This document shows, piece after piece, positions 45,670-57,700 of a DNA stretch of 64,000 nucleotides (positions are counted from its first letter, which is position 1; each line of letters starts with the position of its first letter). The notes beneath the pieces are model-generated. The model was given only the letters and a program-made list of their open reading frames with translations. It was not told the DNA's origin and made no database searches. The stretch comes from Coenobita brevimanus (taxonomy: Eukaryota; Arthropoda; Malacostraca; Decapoda; Coenobitidae): contig CM064632.1 in NCBI GenBank assembly GCA_032717465.1, forward strand, positions 22,445,486 to 22,509,485. The letters are read 5' to 3'. Made by a program: the position numbers and the translations under genes.

Positions 45670-46148
45670 TTGGTAGGTGGGGACGTTCACCAACCACTCA
45701 CTCGGTATATCGCTGCTTTGGGTGTCTACCCTTTCCATTCTTCCTTTCTTCCTCTTCTGTCTTTTCTTCATTGCTGCCTCTTCCTTCTGCCCACGAGTGA
45801 CTTTGCACTCCCTCTTCTGCCTTTCTTTTCCTTCATGCTTTCTTCTTCCTTCTGGCTATGGGCGACTCTACACTGAGTGACAAGCCAAATGGTTTCCTGT
45901 ACACCAGGAAACCATTTACTACGCTGGGTGGTAACCATACAACGAAATTTTGGCGCCTGGTGGTTTTGTGGGTAATTCCGGCGCTCCAATCGGATTGAGC
46001 CGGTGAAGGTTTATATCCATGGGGTGGTTGGAGTTTATTGCTCACGTAATGCCACTTAGGTCTTAAATGTCAGGACCAACTTGCTTAGCCCCGGGCTCCT
46101 ACGCTTCTCATGGGGCAACATAGGATTGGAAGATGGATGGATGGATGA
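45670..46148 (+). mobile_element. tRNA-like SINE, family S, copy S3
   Basis: Best-preserved copy with S1. Hairpin at 45887-45917 with 13-bp perfect arms AAATGGTTTCCTG and CAGGAAACCATTT; A box TGGTTTTGTGGG at 45961; B box GGTTTATATCC at 46008-46018 (spacing about 47 bp, as in tRNA genes). A (GGAT)n tail lies at 46134-46147. Confidence 0.78.
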
Positions 46149-46440
46149 AAGTGATTGGTGTATTTCTCATACTCGCAAGTTATTCAGGTGAGGTCTTATG
46201 CATACCCTGGGCTCCTGCGTACACAGTTGAAATATAATGATGGGGTAAAGGAGGCTAATACAGACTCCTTTGACCTATTATCAGCTGAGTAGTAATGTCT
46301 GGCTTTACTTTCAGGCTCCCATGTCTCACTCTCAGGAAAATAAAGTCACATGACGTTAGTTACAATACAGAACTAGAATTGCACCGACCATGCGGGAGTA
46401 GATGATACACGTTTTTAACATGTTCAGGCTCCAGTGACTT

Positions 46441-46662
46441 AGGCCTTTATTCTCGTCAGTAAAGGAGGCTGCCTAGCACCTCTTCCTAAGCGATTTACTT
46501 TTTGATATGGCTGGTTAATAATCTTTTGCACGTTAAACTTGCAGAGTGTGGCAATATTAAAATGATTTATGTAACGTGAAGTACAGGACGGTGTAATAAG
46601 CTAAATAAATATCATAGGAAAAGATGTTAGGGAGCTTCCATAACCGCCGTGAATATGGGCCC
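46441..46662. mobile_element. M1 palindromic MITE-like element
   Basis: Arms TTATTCTCGTCAGTAAAGGA / CTAGCACCTCTTCC and the inverted GATGTTAGGGAGCTTCC / GTGAATATGGGCC. The internal GTACAGGACGGTGTAATAAG matches other copies. Confidence 0.72.
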
Positions 46663-46714
46663 TACTCTCAGCTGAATTAAGTAGTCTCAGCTGAAGTATG
46701 AAACCTTCAGTTGA

Positions 46715-46900
46715 TTCTACACTGAGTGACAAGCATACGGTTTCTTTTAGCCCAGGAAACCACTTTGTACGCTGGGTGGTTACCATATAAGCGCCTGGTG
46801 GCATAGTGGGTTGAGGTGCTCCAACGGGCTGTGGCCTTTTAGGATTATCATACGAGGGATGATTGGGACTTATTGCCCACATAATTAACTGATCACTCTA
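46715..46900 (+). mobile_element. SINE family S fragment, copy S4
   Basis: Begins CACTGAGTGACAAGC; the hairpin is degenerate (46738-46770), followed by GCCTGGTGGCATAGTGGG, an A-box-like head. The body is lost after about 46900. Confidence 0.65.
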
Positions 46901-47169
46901 CCAACCGGATTTTATGGGTTGGCAGTCTCGGCAACTCTGCATTATTTACAGTTTTTAAGAATCTGTATCTCGGAAATTATTCTTATGATCTAAAAACATT
47001 GGGTGTGGATAGAAAGCGCGAACATTCAGCTTCAAGATGTCATTAAATTTTGGCTTCTGTTTTGTTTATGAGTGGATCTGCGGCGAGTTGAATGAAGGTA
47101 ACAGATACATTTTTCTGTACGTCCACATATTTACACTTTATTTTCACTTAGATATAATACACCCTTCAG

Positions 47170-47282
47170 TAATGTGTACATATTCAATAATTTACCCCAT
47201 CAGCAGTTTACCCGATCAGAATTTTTCCTCTGAATAATTTACCCCATCAGTAAATTACCACCTCAGTAACTTACCTACCCGT
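47170..47282. repeat. 16-bp minisatellite (CAGTAATTTACCCCAT)
   Basis: About seven diverged units of CAGTAATTTACCCCAT and variants, directly visible. Confidence 0.75.
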
Positions 47283-47714
47283 CCATCATCGCATTCTGTT
47301 CTGTACCACAATGAGCATAAGAGTCTGGTGCCAGCCTGCTTAGTCCCAGTATTTAAGGTGATGGTGACCAGCCTCACGTCTCCATGAGTGGCATTATGTA
47401 AGTAACAAACCTCATCCAACCCTCAGATTAAACCCTTGAGGGTCCCATTGCGTTGGAACGCCGTAGTCCACTAGACCACTGAGTACCCTTTAGTGTTATG
47501 ATTACCACCCAACTTAGTAAACAGTTCTATGATTACCACCCAACGTAATAAATAGTTATATCTTGCCGCCTATCGCAGTAAATAGATGTATGATTACGAC
47601 CCAGCGTAGTACATGGTTTCTTGGGTTAAAGTGAACCGTATGGCATACACCTCAGTGCAGAGTCGCCTGAAGACAACATTACATCGAATGAGTGGATGGT
47701 AGGTACCCCCCACC
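47283..47714 (-). mobile_element. SINE family S, copy S5 (diverged)
   Basis: Body, tRNA-like head and hairpin region in the minus orientation. The segment TATGATTACCACCCAACG has been amplified about four times at 47500-47610, and the hairpin has lost its pairing. It lies 13 bp from copy S6 in the same orientation. Confidence 0.65.
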
Positions 47715-47726
47715 TGTTAATAATTT

Positions 47727-48130
47727 ATCCATCCATCCATCTATCATCCAATCCTATGTTGCCCCATGAGGAACGTGAGCCTGGTGCTGGGCAAGTTGGT
47801 CCTCACTCATCCCTTGGTAGCGTTACGTGAGCAATAAACCTCAACCATCCCTTGGATATAAACCTGCACCAGCTCAATCCGATTGGAATGTCGTAATTAC
47901 TCACTAAACCACCAGGCGCCATAATTTGGTTATATGATTACCACCCAGCGTAGTAAATGGTTTCCTTGTGCCCAGGAAACCAATTGGCTTGTCACTCAAT
48001 GTAGGCAGAAGGAAGAGGAAAGAATGAAGGAAAGAAAGACGGAAGAGGAAGGAAGGAAGAGAGGAAAGGACAGACACTCAAACCAGTACTACATCGAATG
48101 AGTGGATGGCGAGTGCCTTCACCAACCACA
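47727..48130 (-). mobile_element. SINE family S, copy S6
   Basis: (ATCC)n tail at 47728-47740, body with TTGCCCCATGAGGAACG, head, hairpin at 47955-47985 (arms AAATGGTTTCC and GGAAACCAATT), and the CTTCC/GGAAG 5' part to 48130. Confidence 0.72.
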
Positions 48131-48443
48131 AAACTCCTTCAATATTTAGTATCCTGGACTGGCCCGTGCTATGTAAGAAATAAATATGAAGGTAGAAGAT
48201 GTAATTTGTATGTCGAGAGTGAGTATTCATTTCGTTTAACCAATGATTTTTTAAAAAATATTCTTGTTATCTCCAGACGATTTTATTCAACTTGGAAAAC
48301 ACTAGAGAACCGCACTAAAATGAACAAAATCGTCTTGAAAGAGGAAAGAGAATATAGAAAGTACTTGGCCGTATTGAAGGTACTAAAAGAATGAGCGTAT
48401 TATAGGAAAGGGATGCCTGTATGTTGGGGGGTTAGGATATTGA
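48131..48443. mobile_element. Spacer with a palindromic M2 copy (48262-48345)
   Basis: TTATCTCCAGACGATTTTAT at 48267 and ACAAAATCGTCTTGAAAG near 48326 form inverted ends around about 45 bp. The surrounding sequence is unique. Confidence 0.55.
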
Positions 48444-48664
48444 CTCGTGTTTTCGTTGGGTAGGTAGGCTCCCTAACACCTCTTCCTTACCGATTCATTT
48501 TCCAAACTACCTATTAATATCCTCTTTTATTGCTTCTTATACCCTCTTAATGTGGACATAGGTTGCATGAATAACACACAAGAATATAGTAACGGAGCGG
48601 ATACAGGATTAACCGGTAAGGAAGAGGTGTTAGTAAGTTTCCTAACCGTACGAGAATACCGTCC
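48444..48664. mobile_element. M1 palindromic MITE-like element
   Basis: GCTCCCTAACACCTCTTCCT and its inverted partner AAGGAAGAGGTGTTAG lie about 130 bp apart, with outer ends CGTGTTTTCG and CGAGAATACCG. Confidence 0.75.
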
Positions 48665-49200
48665 AGAGAGGCCAACCCCTTCCATCCAATAACGTATATA
48701 TTTGTCACTATATTCATGTTACTTCCATAGGGTTTTATTCAACGTGAGAGAGGATTTGGGAACTGCAGGAGTTTGATGTGGCATTCATTGACCCCTGCAT
48801 TGGTGGAGAGGGGGGGACATCCAAAATGAACCAGGGTACATAAACGGACTTACGATCAATTCCCTGTCGTAACTCTGGTATTGATGTGCAGGAAAGACAA
48901 GGGGGCTGTCGAATCTTCCTGTGTCACCTGTTCTGGCTTCATAAATAGATCTTAGTTACGAGACGATCATAACTGCAGGTTATAACTGTCTTTGCAGGAT
49001 AATCAGGGCAAGGAGTGCTAAATCTTCCCTTGTCTGGTTCATTCTGCATAAACATATTTAGTTACGTCAGGGAATCGATCGTAAATATGTTTGAGAATTC
49101 CACGTCTGAATATAATTGTCTAATCGTACCAGGAATTAAAAAAAAAAAAAAAAAACTCAGATTCAAGGACGAGAGTTGTGGGTGAAAACGAATGTTGTAT
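48665..49200. other. M2 fragment and unique spacer
   Basis: 48715-48840 resembles the M2 body (GGGTTTTATTCAACGTGAGA, then CATTGACCCCTGCATT). The sequences near 48860-49000 and 49010-49100 (TTACGATCAATTCCCTGTCG and GTTACGTCAGGGAATCGATC) are short inverted repeats of each other. Poly(A) lies at 49138-49156. Confidence 0.5.
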
Positions 49201-49559
49201 TGTGTGTGTGTGTGTGTGTGTGTGTGTGCTTTCATTTTTCCTCCTTGTTTATTTTTTTTTCCCAGTCCTGATTTTCCTTTTCCTGTCTCCACCTTTTTGT
49301 CAGTCTTCAGGCAGTTCAGTTGACCTGAACGTAATTACTCTGCTTCTGAGACCAAATGTAATCATGGTAATTATAGGCAGTCATTTGGGGGAATTTAAAA
49401 AAACGTTGTCTTTTTCCATCATGTTGTCAGTTTCTCTCTCTCTCTCTCTCTTTCCTTCTCGCGCGCTCTTCTCCGTCTCCGCCGCCGCCGCTGCCACCAC
49501 CGTTGCCACCACCACCATCACTGCCACCACCACCATCGTCCTCCTCCTCCTCCTCCTCC

Positions 49560-49595
<36 letters not shown>

Positions 49596-49765
49596 CCACC
49601 CTAAACCCATTCCTACCTCCAAAATGAGGTTAAAGAGGAATCAGAAACATTATTTGGTAACATTCAGGGACCTACTTCTCGCCTACCCTAAACCCCTTCC
49701 ACAAATACCACCACACAAAACACATAAATTCCTCAACTTTCCACTAAGACAATTCAATCAAATCA

Positions 49766-49808
<43 letters not shown>
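49201..49808. repeat. Cluster of microsatellites
   Basis: (GT)n at 49201-49227, (CT)n at 49432-49452, CCG/CCA/TCC/CAT triplets at 49478-49600, and (CA)n at 49767-49808. Confidence 0.95.
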
Positions 49809-49809
<1 letters not shown>

Positions 49810-49849
49810 TGTCTCCCTTCCACCCTGTAATGTATTTATGGCTAATCCT

Positions 49850-50385
49850 TGCAAGCCTTTGTTCTCTCCCTCGCATTCTTCTCTTGCTCACGTTCTTCTT
49901 ACCCTCCTTGACATTCCTCTTACGTTCCTATTATCCTCCTCTGCCCTCCCTTGACCTTTCTTTACGTTCCTCTTACCCCCTCTACGTTCCTTCCACCTTC
50001 TTCTACGTTCCTCTTCACCTCCTTTCCCTTCCTTGAACCCTTCTCTACGTTCCTCTTACTTTCCTCTTATCCTCCTCTACGTTTCTTTTACTATCCTCTT
50101 CGTTTTTACTTCCCCTTGCCTTCCTCTGCCTTCATCATTTCTTCTTACCGTCCAACGCTACTCTTTTGCTCTCTTCACATTCTCTTATCCTCCTCTATGT
50201 TCCTCTTATTCCCCCTCTACGTTCTTCACGTTCTTCTTACCCTTGGCTATGTTCCTCACGTCCCTTGTACCTTCTCTCCCTTCCTTCCTCTTCTCTTACC
50301 TTCCTGTTCCTTCTCTTACTTTCCTTTATCAGATATGTATAGTGCTCTTGATTAAATGTTTCCCTGTACTAGTGAAAATTTAATC
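49850..50385. repeat. Pyrimidine-rich degenerate tandem (TCTACGTTCCTCTTAC)
   Basis: CTACGTTCCTCTTA-like units recur with irregular spacing. Leu/Pro/Phe frames here are artefacts. Confidence 0.7.
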
Positions 50386-52080
50386 TATCTATCTATCTAT
50401 TGCCTGACGCCTTAATCCCGTTTGGGGTGGCCACAAACAAATCGCCTCCAAGTCGCCCTGTCCCCCGCCATTTCACTCCCCTGCTCCCATGCTCACACCC
50501 CCCTCTCTCATATACCTCTCCACCCCATCCCTCCATCTCATCCTCGGCCTCCCCCTCCCTCTTTCCCCCTCCACCTCACTCACATACACTCTCTTCGTCA
50601 GTCTTTCACCCTCCTTCCTCTCCACATGGCCAAACCACCTCAGTGTGTTCCTCATAACGCTTCCTATCACATCCACATCAACACCACAACGCTCCTTTAT
50701 ATCCTCATTCGTCAGCCTGTCTCTCCATGTGACTCCACAGGCTCCTCTTAAATAACTCATTTCCACTGCTCACACTCTTGACTTGTGTCCTTCCAACAAC
50801 GTCCAAGCTTCACTTCCGTACGTTAGAGTTGGTATCACAATACTGTCATGTAGTAACTTTTTCACTTCCATGCTCACTTCCCTGTTTCTTATCACTGCTT
50901 TCAAAGAACCAGCAACCTTTCTTCCCTGCTGTACCCTTTCAAGCACTTCACCCTCCAAACCTCCATCCTTACTCATCACACTACGCAAGTACTTAAACGT
51001 ACTCACATTTTCCAATTCCTCACCATCCAACCTCGCTGTACATTCACTGACTTCACCTCTCTCAAAGACCATCACTTTACTCTTCCCTACATTCACCTTT
51101 AGATTCCGTTTCTTACACACTCTCCCAAACTCATCCACCAAGCCTTGCAGCTCTCCTTCGTCTTCACTCAACAACACAGTATCATCTGCAAACAACAGTA
51201 CAGGGAGTTTCCAAACACTATCCTCTCTCACCATGGCCACTCCAGCATCCACTACCCTACCTTGTACCTCTTTTATTACCCCATCCATGTACAGATTGAA
51301 CAACCATGGAGACATGACACATCCCTGTTTCAACCCAACCTTCAAAGAGAAAAATTCACTTAGTTCACCATCCACACGCACTGCAGCCTTCGCACCATCG
51401 TACATACTCTTCACAGCATTCAACAACTTTCCATCTACTCCATATATTCTTAACACTTTCCACAATCCTTGTCTATCCACCCTGTCATATGCTTTCTCCA
51501 AATCCATGAAGGCCGCATACAACTTCTTTCCCTTCTCTAGAAACTTTTCCACTAAAGATCTAAGAATGAATATCTGATCTACACAACCTCTTCCCTTCCT
51601 AAAGCCTCCCTGTTCTTCTCCCACTAATTTCTCTGTTCTTTCTCTAACCCTGTCAATAAGTATCCTACCATACATTTTTCCTATTATACTAAGAAGACAA
51701 ATGCCTCTATGGTTACCACACACTTCTTTTTCCCCCTTTCCTTTGTACAAGGGAATAATTATACCTGACTTCCAATCCTCCGGGACTCTACCTTCCTCCC
51801 AGGCCAATCTGCACATCTTCCACATCCATTCTACTACTATCTCTCCCCCATGCTTCGGCATTTCACCACACACTCCATCAATTCCTGGGGCTTTCCCCGA
51901 TTTAACTTTCTTCATTGCTTCCACAACTTCTATCCTACTGATTTCTTCCTGTCTTCTCACCTCCCTCCTTCTCCCATCCATTCCCCAGCCACTTATACTC
52001 GCATTACTTCCATCCTCTACGTTCAACAATTCCTTAAAGTGTTCTCTCCATCTGCTCACTTTTTCTCCCTTCTCCACTAG
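50386..52080 (-). pseudogene. LINE family G, copy C (longest, one in-frame stop)
   Basis: The minus-strand frame 52077-50770 (435 codons) holds VSRWREHFKELL, GKAPGIDG, FMDLEKAYDRVDR, GLKQGCVMSP and LLFADDTVLL without interruption. A single TGA near 50770 replaces the codon that reads ACA (Thr) in copy B, and the frame then continues (VEMSYLRGACG) to 50473, where a shift spoils the last residues. Even this copy starts inside the element: the endonuclease domain is missing. The 3' tail is (GATA)n at 50386-50400. Confidence 0.93.
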
Positions 52081-52331
52081 TAATCTCCCATTTAATCTAC
52101 GATGAATTATCTGTATATATTGTATATATGACTAACGTATGAATGAATGTATGTATATGTATGAATGAATGTATGTATGTATGTATATCTATTTATTTGC
52201 CAGTGTTTATAATGGATAGATATGTATGTATATATGTGTATGTATTTATATAGATAAATATACGAGTATATATGTTACATGTAAAATATGCTAGTATTTA
52301 TGTTACATATAAAATACACGAGTATTTATAT

Positions 52332-52392
<61 letters not shown>

Positions 52393-52489
52393 CTGGTCAA
52401 AGCCTGTATTCCCTTTCAGGTAATATCATGTAATTCTGTTTACTGAGTCACGGGAGCCAGAGTGATATCCCCTTCAATACAAGTCACTA
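52081..52489. other. AT-rich spacer with ATGT and CA repeats
   Basis: ATGAATGTATGT-type repeats at 52135-52190 and (CA)n at 52334-52390. No gene. Confidence 0.7.
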
Positions 52490-53104
52490 TGGCCCGTTCA
52501 CTCGTCGGTTAAGGAAGCTCCCTAACACCCTTTCTTTATTTTGCTTATTTCATCTTACTATCCTATTCTAAGTTACATAAATCCTTCCTATCTCGTCATA
52601 CTTTGCTTATTACACCATATTTTGCGTATTACGCCTTACTATCCTATTCTGAGTTACATAAATCCATCCTATATCGCCATAGTCAGCTTACCTGAACGTA
52701 CAGTCTCAAGCAAAAGTCGAGCGATCGGCTTGACTAGCAGGTTGATATATGTGGCACCGCCGCACCCCCAGTTTCACCCCCTCCCCCGTTCCCATTCATT
52801 CGTCTACCCTCAACCCTCCCCACATCCAAGGGCCTACTCGCATTGTCTCAACCACTCTTCCATCATCCATTTGTCTTGGGAAATAATGGCTTTATGATAA
52901 ATAAAAACACATTACACTGTATTTTACTCCATATTATAGTTATTTATACACGACGATCTGAATGCAGGGTAATATAAAATAGTAATATATTCGTATGACT
53001 GTGTGGTCTGTAATCACACAATTTATCATTTTGACGGTTGCATCCAGTCATTGTGTAACATTAAACAGTCGGAAGCTATAAGTAGATGTTTGTAGTGGTC
53101 GGTG

Positions 53105-53199
53105 TGTGTGTGGGGAGGGGGTAGCTGGCCGTCACACGTTGTGGTGGGGGCATGGGGAGAAAGAGATGGACCCGGGGTTGACGACCCTTCCAGGGGTGG

Positions 53200-53259
<60 letters not shown>

Positions 53260-54318
53260 TGTGTGTGTGTGTGTGTTTTCCACCAATGCTCATAAACGCG
53301 TCTTTATTATCACTATGAAGTATGCATTACAGTATTGTCCACTGCGCCATATAATAGTGATACTTATAGTGTAACGATATGGCAAATAAGCATTTAATGA
53401 TCAGTACACAGTAAGACCTTATTTTCTGAATGTTATTCAGTCAGATATGCAGTGCAATAGCAGATTATAATACATTAGTTTGAACGTAGCCTTTAACTCT
53501 GCGGGCTAAGCCAGGCTAAAACACCAGGTCTCTAGTAAAACTAAACATTCACTGTTGTCATTATACCACATGTTATTGTAGGGCAGCTGGAACAGGGCGA
53601 TAGTAAAGGTGGTGGTTGGTCCTACTCGGTGTTGACAAGGTTACCTTATCACTCCCCCAGTTACCCACAACAATCCAGTATCATATAAATCCTCCTTATT
53701 ATTTCATATCGTTTTAAAATGTGTTCTTAAATATACCGGTAGTCAGTTAGTCTTCCTTATTAAATATTTGCGTAATCAAAACCGTTTGTCCATTTTAACA
53801 TCCTTCCCTCTCTGAGGCAGCTGACGTTTCGGCTGACGTTAGTTAATGGAAAAAACCATGGCCACACAGAGATAGAGGAAAGTAGTAACAGACATGGGAC
53901 ACAAGTTGAAGAGTAAATAAAGTTATCCTGACCGCTACGTCTATTACGTTGCTATAAGTAACACAAAACAGTGTGAAGTGTAACTCGTCAAACTTTTGTT
54001 GAAAACGTTCTCGCTGAAAACGAATAAACTGAATTATCTCTTGTATGGCACGATAATGTTGATTAGCGTATGCTGCAATCGATACAAGTTTGTTTGGTTA
54101 CTATGCAGATCATCCATTAGGCCAGTTTAGTTACTGGTTACCTTTTTCGAAATACGTCGTGTTATTAACGTGCGAATAGCAAATTACATCCTGTTGCAGT
54201 TATAACTATATAAGCCAAGGTTAAATTCCTGATATTGTTATCAGGTGGTGGTGGATCTCTTGTTGGAGTTAGTGGCGATAAGTGGCTGAGGCAAGGGGTA
54301 GAGGGGGTTGGTTGTATG
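53105..54318. other. Non-coding interior of the TA-flanked element
   Basis: (GT)n at 53206-53275; otherwise unique AT-rich sequence. A short palindrome GCTGACGTTTCGGCTGACGTT occurs near 53820. No transposase-like frame in six frames. Confidence 0.6.
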
Positions 54319-54579
54319 CAGCGCCGGATTAACCATACTGTGGCTTGGTAGGCAATGCAGACGGTTGGCCTGCAACATATACATCTCTTTTTTCCGTTAT
54401 TTCCAGTGAAATGTTGGCATGACCTATAATGGCCTTTTTTGATGGCCTGATGGATGATGGCACTTATTTGGACGCCCAAAGCGTATATTTATTTCGCTCT
54501 GGAAGTCTGGATGGCCTGTAACAGGCCGTGGCCTGGTAAGCAGTTGCCCATTTTGCCTCTACCTGGTAATCTGGCCCTG
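54319..54579. mobile_element. hAT-like MITE, 261 bp
   Basis: Left end CAGCGCCGGATTAACC and right end (inverted) CAGGGCCAGATTACCA match at 12 of 16 positions and resemble hAT termini. The flanks GTTGTATG (54311-54318) and GTTTTATG (54580-54587) are an 8-bp target duplication with one mismatch, the length known for hAT. No coding capacity. Confidence 0.75.
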
Positions 54580-54795
54580 GTTTTATGGTGTGCGCGGGGT
54601 CAGCACAGCACGCGGCTCACTCAACTGTTGGCTGTCCTGTGTATGAAACTGACCTTGATACATATAATACTGTCAGCAGCAATGAATGGCGTCTAAATAT
54701 TGACTGACCTTTGGTAATGCTAGCAACCACGTCATGGCCTCAGCTTAATCAGCTTAGTTTGTTTAACCACCAGACAAGCTGTCATCCAGTCCCTG

Positions 54796-57700
54796 TTTTT
54801 TTTTTTTTTTTTTTTTTATGCGAGGAAGAAGGAACCAAAGGCCATGAGCCCGCAGTAACAGTTCCCTCCAAGAGAAAAACAAAATACAATAGAGAGCCAA
54901 ATTCAAGATCCGATCATTTTGAGATGCCTGGACACACTGCGTTTGAAAGACTGGAGATCATAGGCAATAGGAAATACAGACAGAGGGAGACAGTTCCAGA
55001 GCTGACCTGTTGCATGAATGAAAGACTGGGAGTAACGGTTAACTCTTGCATTAGAGAGTTGGACAGAAAAGGGATGAGAGTTTGCTGCCAGACGGGTGCT
55101 ACGCGCCCGTCGTAGAGGTGGAGGAATGCAAGCAGACAGTTCAGAGGAGCAGTGACCATTAAAGTAGCGATAGAAAAGAGATAAAGATGCAACAGTGCGG
55201 CGAAGAGACAGAGGTTGAAGGGAGTCAGTAAGAGGAGGAGAGTTAATGAGACGAAAAGCCTTTGACTCCACCCTATTGAGAAGAGCTGTATGTGGGGAGC
55301 CTCCCCACACATGAGAGTTGTACTCCACACAGGGGCGGATAAAACCCCTGTATAGAGTCAACAATTGTGCAGGGGTAAAGAAAGAGCGGAGTCGGCTTAG
55401 CACACCCAATCTCTTGGAAGCAGATTTTACAAGAGATGTAATATGATCTTTCCAAGATAAGTCCCGAGTAAATGAAACCCCAAGCATGTTCAAGGATGAT
55501 GCAGGATTAATCTGAATATTATTAAACATTAGTGGGTATACCTGTGGAAGATTTTGTCGGGTTGATAGGTGTAAGAACTGAGTCTTAGAAGCATTAAAGA
55601 CAACCATATTATTTTTACCCCAGTCAGAGATATGAGCCAAGTCAGACATTAGGTGTGCCATAGCCTCATCCCTTGTTTCTTGAAGTAACTGTTGAGATGG
55701 GCGTTGCGGGAACCGAATGGAAAGGTGAAGGGTGGAGTCATCAGCGTATGAGTGGATAGGGTTAGATGTACAGCTTAGAAGATCATTGATGAATAAAAGG
55801 AAGAGAGTTGGTGATAGGACAGAGCCCTGAGGAACACCACTGTTGATAGATCTAGGAGAAGAACGATGGCCGTCTACGACAGCAGCTATAGAACGACCAG
55901 AAAGGAAGCTAGCGATGAAGGTACAGATAGAAGGATAGAAACCGTAGGAGGGCAGTTTGGAAATTAAAGATTTATGCCAGACTCGATCGAAAGCCTTTGA
56001 GATGTCAAGTGCAATGGCAAAGCTTTCGCCAAAGTCCCGAAAGGAGGATGACCAGGAGTCTGAAAGGTAGGTGAGAAGATCGCCAGTGGAGCGTCCCTGA
56101 CGGAACCCATACTGACGATCGGAAAGAAGGTTGTGATAGGAAAGATGCCTTAAAATTTTTTTATTAAGAATTGACTCGAAAACTTTTGAAATACAGGACG
56201 TTAAAGCAATTGGACGATAGTTGGAGGGTTGGGAGTGGTCACCCTTCTTTGGGACTGGCTGAATGAGAGCAAACTTCCAGCAAGAAGGAAAGGTACAAGT
56301 TGACAGACAAAGGCGAAATAGTTTGCCTAGGCAGGGTGTAAGCACAGAAGCACAGTTTTTGAGAACAACAGGAGGGACCCCATCAGGCCCATATGCCTTG
56401 TTAGTACTGAGGCCAGTAATGGCAGAAAATACATCAACTGAAGAAATTTTAATGTCAGCCATGAGGAAGTCAGAGGGGGGAAGTGATGGAGGAACAGCAC
56501 CGGAATCGTCTAAGGTGGAATTGGAGGAGAAAGTCTGTGCGAAGAGATCTGCTTTATCAGTAGAAGAAATAGCTACAGAACCATCAGAGTAGAAAAGAGG
56601 AGGGAAGGATGATGAGGTAAAGTTGTTAGAAAGATTTTTGGCAAGGTGCCAGAAGGAGCGGGAAGAATTCGAGTTGGAGAGTTGAGAGCATTTAGTATGG
56701 ATGAAATTATTTTTAGTAGAGCGAAGAACAGACTTAGCACGATTCCGGGCAGAAACGTAAAGATGATGTGATTCAGGGATGGGTTGGCTCCGGTACCTTT
56801 TGTAGGCCTTCTCCTTGTTGCGGACAGCATTAGAACAAGCGTGATTAAACCAAGGCTTTCTTGCGTTAGTCAAAGGATATGAGAAAGAAATGTATGCTTC
56901 CATGCCCGAGAGAATAACCTCCGTAATGCGCAAGGCACACTCAGATGGCTCACGGCCATGGAAGCAATAATCATTCCAGGGAAAATCAAAGAAGTACTGC
57001 CTGAGGGCCTCCCAGTCCGCAGCTCCAAAATGCCAGAGACGACGTTTCCCTGGAGGGTCCGCAGGCCGTACTGGAGCGATAGGACAGGTTAAGGTAATAA
57101 GGTTGTGATCGGAGGAGCCCAACGGAGAGAAAAGATTAACAGAGTAAGCAGAAGGATTAGTTGTGAGGAAGAGGTCAAGTATGTTGGAGCTCTCTCCAAG
57201 GCGGTCAGGGATATGGGTAGGGTGCTGTACAAGCTGCTCTAGGTCATTAAGGATAGAAAAGATGTAGGCTTGTTCACCAGGTGGATCCGTGAAAGGAGAG
57301 GAGAGCCAAAGGTGGTGGTGAACATTGAAATCTCCAAGAATGGAGATTTCAGAGAAAGGAGAAATGGACAGAATGTGTTCCATCGTAGAAGTAAGATAGT
57401 CGAAGAATTTTTGATAGTCAGTAGAATTAGGGGATAAGTAAACAGCACAGATATATTTAGTCAGAGAATGACAGGAAATCCGAAGCCAGAGAGTGGAGAA
57501 TTCAGAAGAATCAAGTTCAGGAACACGAGAGCAAGATAAGTCGTTGCGTATGTATACACAACAGCCACCTTTGGCTTTGAAATGAGTATAGAGAAAGTAG
57601 GAGGATACAGAAAAGGGTTTGCTGTCAGTTGCCTCAGACAGCTGAGTCTCCGTTAGAAAAAGAAGGTGAGGTTTAGAGGAGGAGAGGTGGTGCTCAACAG

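Noticed and set aside
45950..46035. Functional tRNA gene
   Set aside because: A and B boxes are recognisable, but the rest does not fold into a cloverleaf by eye and the unit is repeated with a SINE body and tail.
53810..53850. Second hammerhead-like GCCGAAACGTC motif
   Set aside because: The CUGANGA half of the core is absent at a suitable distance; the motif is a short palindrome only.
54914..55330. 138-codon second frame on the minus strand of the LINE (also at 1496-1912)
   Set aside because: An alternative phase of the reverse transcriptase frame; its conservation between copies follows from the real frame.
56263..56592. 109-codon antisense frame of the LINE (also at 234-563)
   Set aside because: Shadow of the coding frame; no domain of its own.
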